In this document: positions 6,242-6,860 of the stretch, in pieces
Layout: each line of letters starts with the position of its first letter
Position numbering within the stretch: the first letter of the stretch is position 1
Assembly (NCBI GenBank): GCA_003483565.1
Contig: DMYZ01000082.1
Span: 1 to 6,860 of the forward strand
Length of the DNA: 6,860 nt
Reading direction: 5' to 3'
From: Prevotella sp.
Lineage (GTDB): Bacteria > Bacteroidota > Bacteroidia > Bacteroidales > Bacteroidaceae
Program-made: the position numbers and the translations under genes
The notes under the pieces: model-generated
The model's input: the letters and a program-made list of their open reading frames with translations, nothing else
Database searches by the model: none
Told to the model about the DNA's origin: nothing

Positions 6242-6522
6242 GATACATACAAACTACGGTAGAATTATGCTGATAATGTGTCTTGCTTATTCATCATCTG
6301 AACAGATGATATTTTGGTTTATTCCGTTCCTTTGAAAATTACATTACAAATATTGATGGCCACCTATTATTAAATTTCAGGAAGAAGAAATAAGATCCTG
6401 CCGCAATACTCGTTGAAAAGAGTAGATTGGCATATTGTGACTAATCGTAAATGATTATCCGTGACAACGAATAAAATGAAGCAAAAATATAAATTTGAGC
6501 GGCTGAATATAAAAAATTTGAT
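6242..6522. other. Intergenic stretch without a recognised gene
   Basis: About 280 bases between the possible small gene and the promoter-like site before the transposase fragment. The only structure seen is the 18-bp palindrome at 6293-6310. No reading frame here shows protein-like composition, and no tRNA or other RNA gene is evident by eye. Confidence 0.4.
6293..6310. repeat. Perfect 8-bp inverted repeat ATCATCTG-AA-CAGATGAT
   Basis: The two 8-base arms are exact complements with a 2-base spacer. The run that follows on the plus strand (ATTTTGGTTT) is only partly T-rich and the loop is very short, so an operator-like dyad is as likely as an intrinsic terminator. It lies between a minus-strand possible gene and the plus-strand transposase fragment. 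Confidence 0.35.
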
Positions 6523-6530
6523 TATATTTG
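6523..6530 (+). promoter_or_regulatory. Bacteroidota -7 element TATATTTG before the transposase fragment
   Basis: TATATTTG matches TAnnTTTG exactly. The nearest usable TTTG upstream (6494-6497) is 25 bp away, wider than the usual 19-21, so the -33 match is poor. The transposase frame begins 10 bases downstream, after TAA at 6538-6540. It could be the promoter of the insertion element or of whatever preceded it. Confidence 0.3.
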
Positions 6531-6540
6531 CAAATCGTAA

Positions 6541-6860
6541 AGAAATAAGATATTCCCCTACATTAATGGCGAGGGTGTCTTAAATCCAATAGTAGAGATT
6601 TACTGTCAAAAGCATGAAACCATAGTCATGTATTGCAAGAACCGGATCATCAGCCTGTACTAGTCCTTCGTAAGGCCAATTGGCTGGGACAAGTCAAAGG
6701 CGAAGACAGAGTTCGGGACAAAGATAGGCGTAAGCGTGGTGAATGGATATACCTTTATCGACCACCATAGTTGGGATGCCTATAATAAATGCGACGATTT
6801 CATGCTTCATCTGAGAGCATATAAGAAAAGGTTCGGATATCTTCCTGCCAAGGTGGAAGC
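6541..6860 (+). pseudogene. IS5/IS1182-type DDE transposase fragment with amber stop, cut by the window end
   Basis: From 6664 to the right edge the frame reads SFVRPIGWDKSKAKTEFGTK, then IGVSVVNGYTFIDHHSWDAY, then LRAYKKRFGYLPAKVE, text typical of the central DDE catalytic region of IS5/IS1182-type transposases common in Bacteroidales. TAG at 6661-6663 breaks the frame where relatives read on from an R-I-V/I-S-x-x-Q-like stretch into VRPI. Upstream in the same frame (6541-6660) INGEGVLNPIVEIYCQKHE and CKNRIISLY fit the preceding part of the family in degraded form. The N-terminal DNA-binding region is absent, since TAA closes the frame at 6538-6540. With the amber stop and the missing front, the enzyme is inactive here. 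The terminal inverted repeats of the element are not visible in the window. Confidence 0.8.

Noticed and set aside
1..6860. tRNA or rRNA genes.
   Set aside because: No stretch with a TTCGAATC-like T-arm and acceptor pairing or with rRNA core sequence was found by eye on either strand.

Overview
The window looks like an accessory stretch of a Bacteroidota chromosome, most likely a gut or oral Bacteroidales (Bacteroides, Prevotella or a relative). The grounds are AT-rich intergenic DNA, matches to the Bacteroidota -7 promoter element TAnnTTTG (307-314, 722-729, 6523-6530), start sites without convincing Shine-Dalgarno sequences, and pseudogenes of two families common in that group: a DUF4143-type ATPase and an IS5/IS1182-type transposase. 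Species cannot be told from this sequence.

Layout. The left part (1-1429) is mostly decayed. It holds a minus-strand reading frame running off the left edge, a promoter-like site with degenerate direct repeats (284-446), three 23-bp direct repeats next to a second promoter-like site (622-729), a badly damaged DUF4143 ATPase gene (713-1192) and the tail of an unrecognised gene (1213-1356). The centre (1430-5370) is a compact plus-strand operon of three reading frames: a DUF1848 protein with a C-terminal cysteine cluster; an 855-residue protein with an N-terminal methyltransferase-like domain, a middle region resembling a degenerate NERD nuclease fold, and a C-terminal UvrD/Rep-like superfamily 1 helicase; and a short TerB-like gene broken by an amber stop and a frameshift. 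The first pair overlaps by 4 bp (ATGA) and the second pair is separated by one base. The right part (5371-6860) holds a minus-strand pseudogene, an array of about eight 21-23-bp partly palindromic repeats (TTACCA...TGGTAA), one possible small minus-strand gene, and a transposase fragment running off the right edge.

How the genes may work together. The first two genes are intact, translationally coupled and surrounded by pseudogenes and transposon debris, which suggests selection is keeping them. The parts (a cysteine-rich DUF1848 barrel, a methyltransferase fused to a helicase, and a TerB-like partner) suggest a nucleic-acid sensing, repair or phage-defence function. I do not recognise this set as a named system, and the functional reading is inference from domains and context. 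The broken TerB gene means this copy may be reduced to its first two components.
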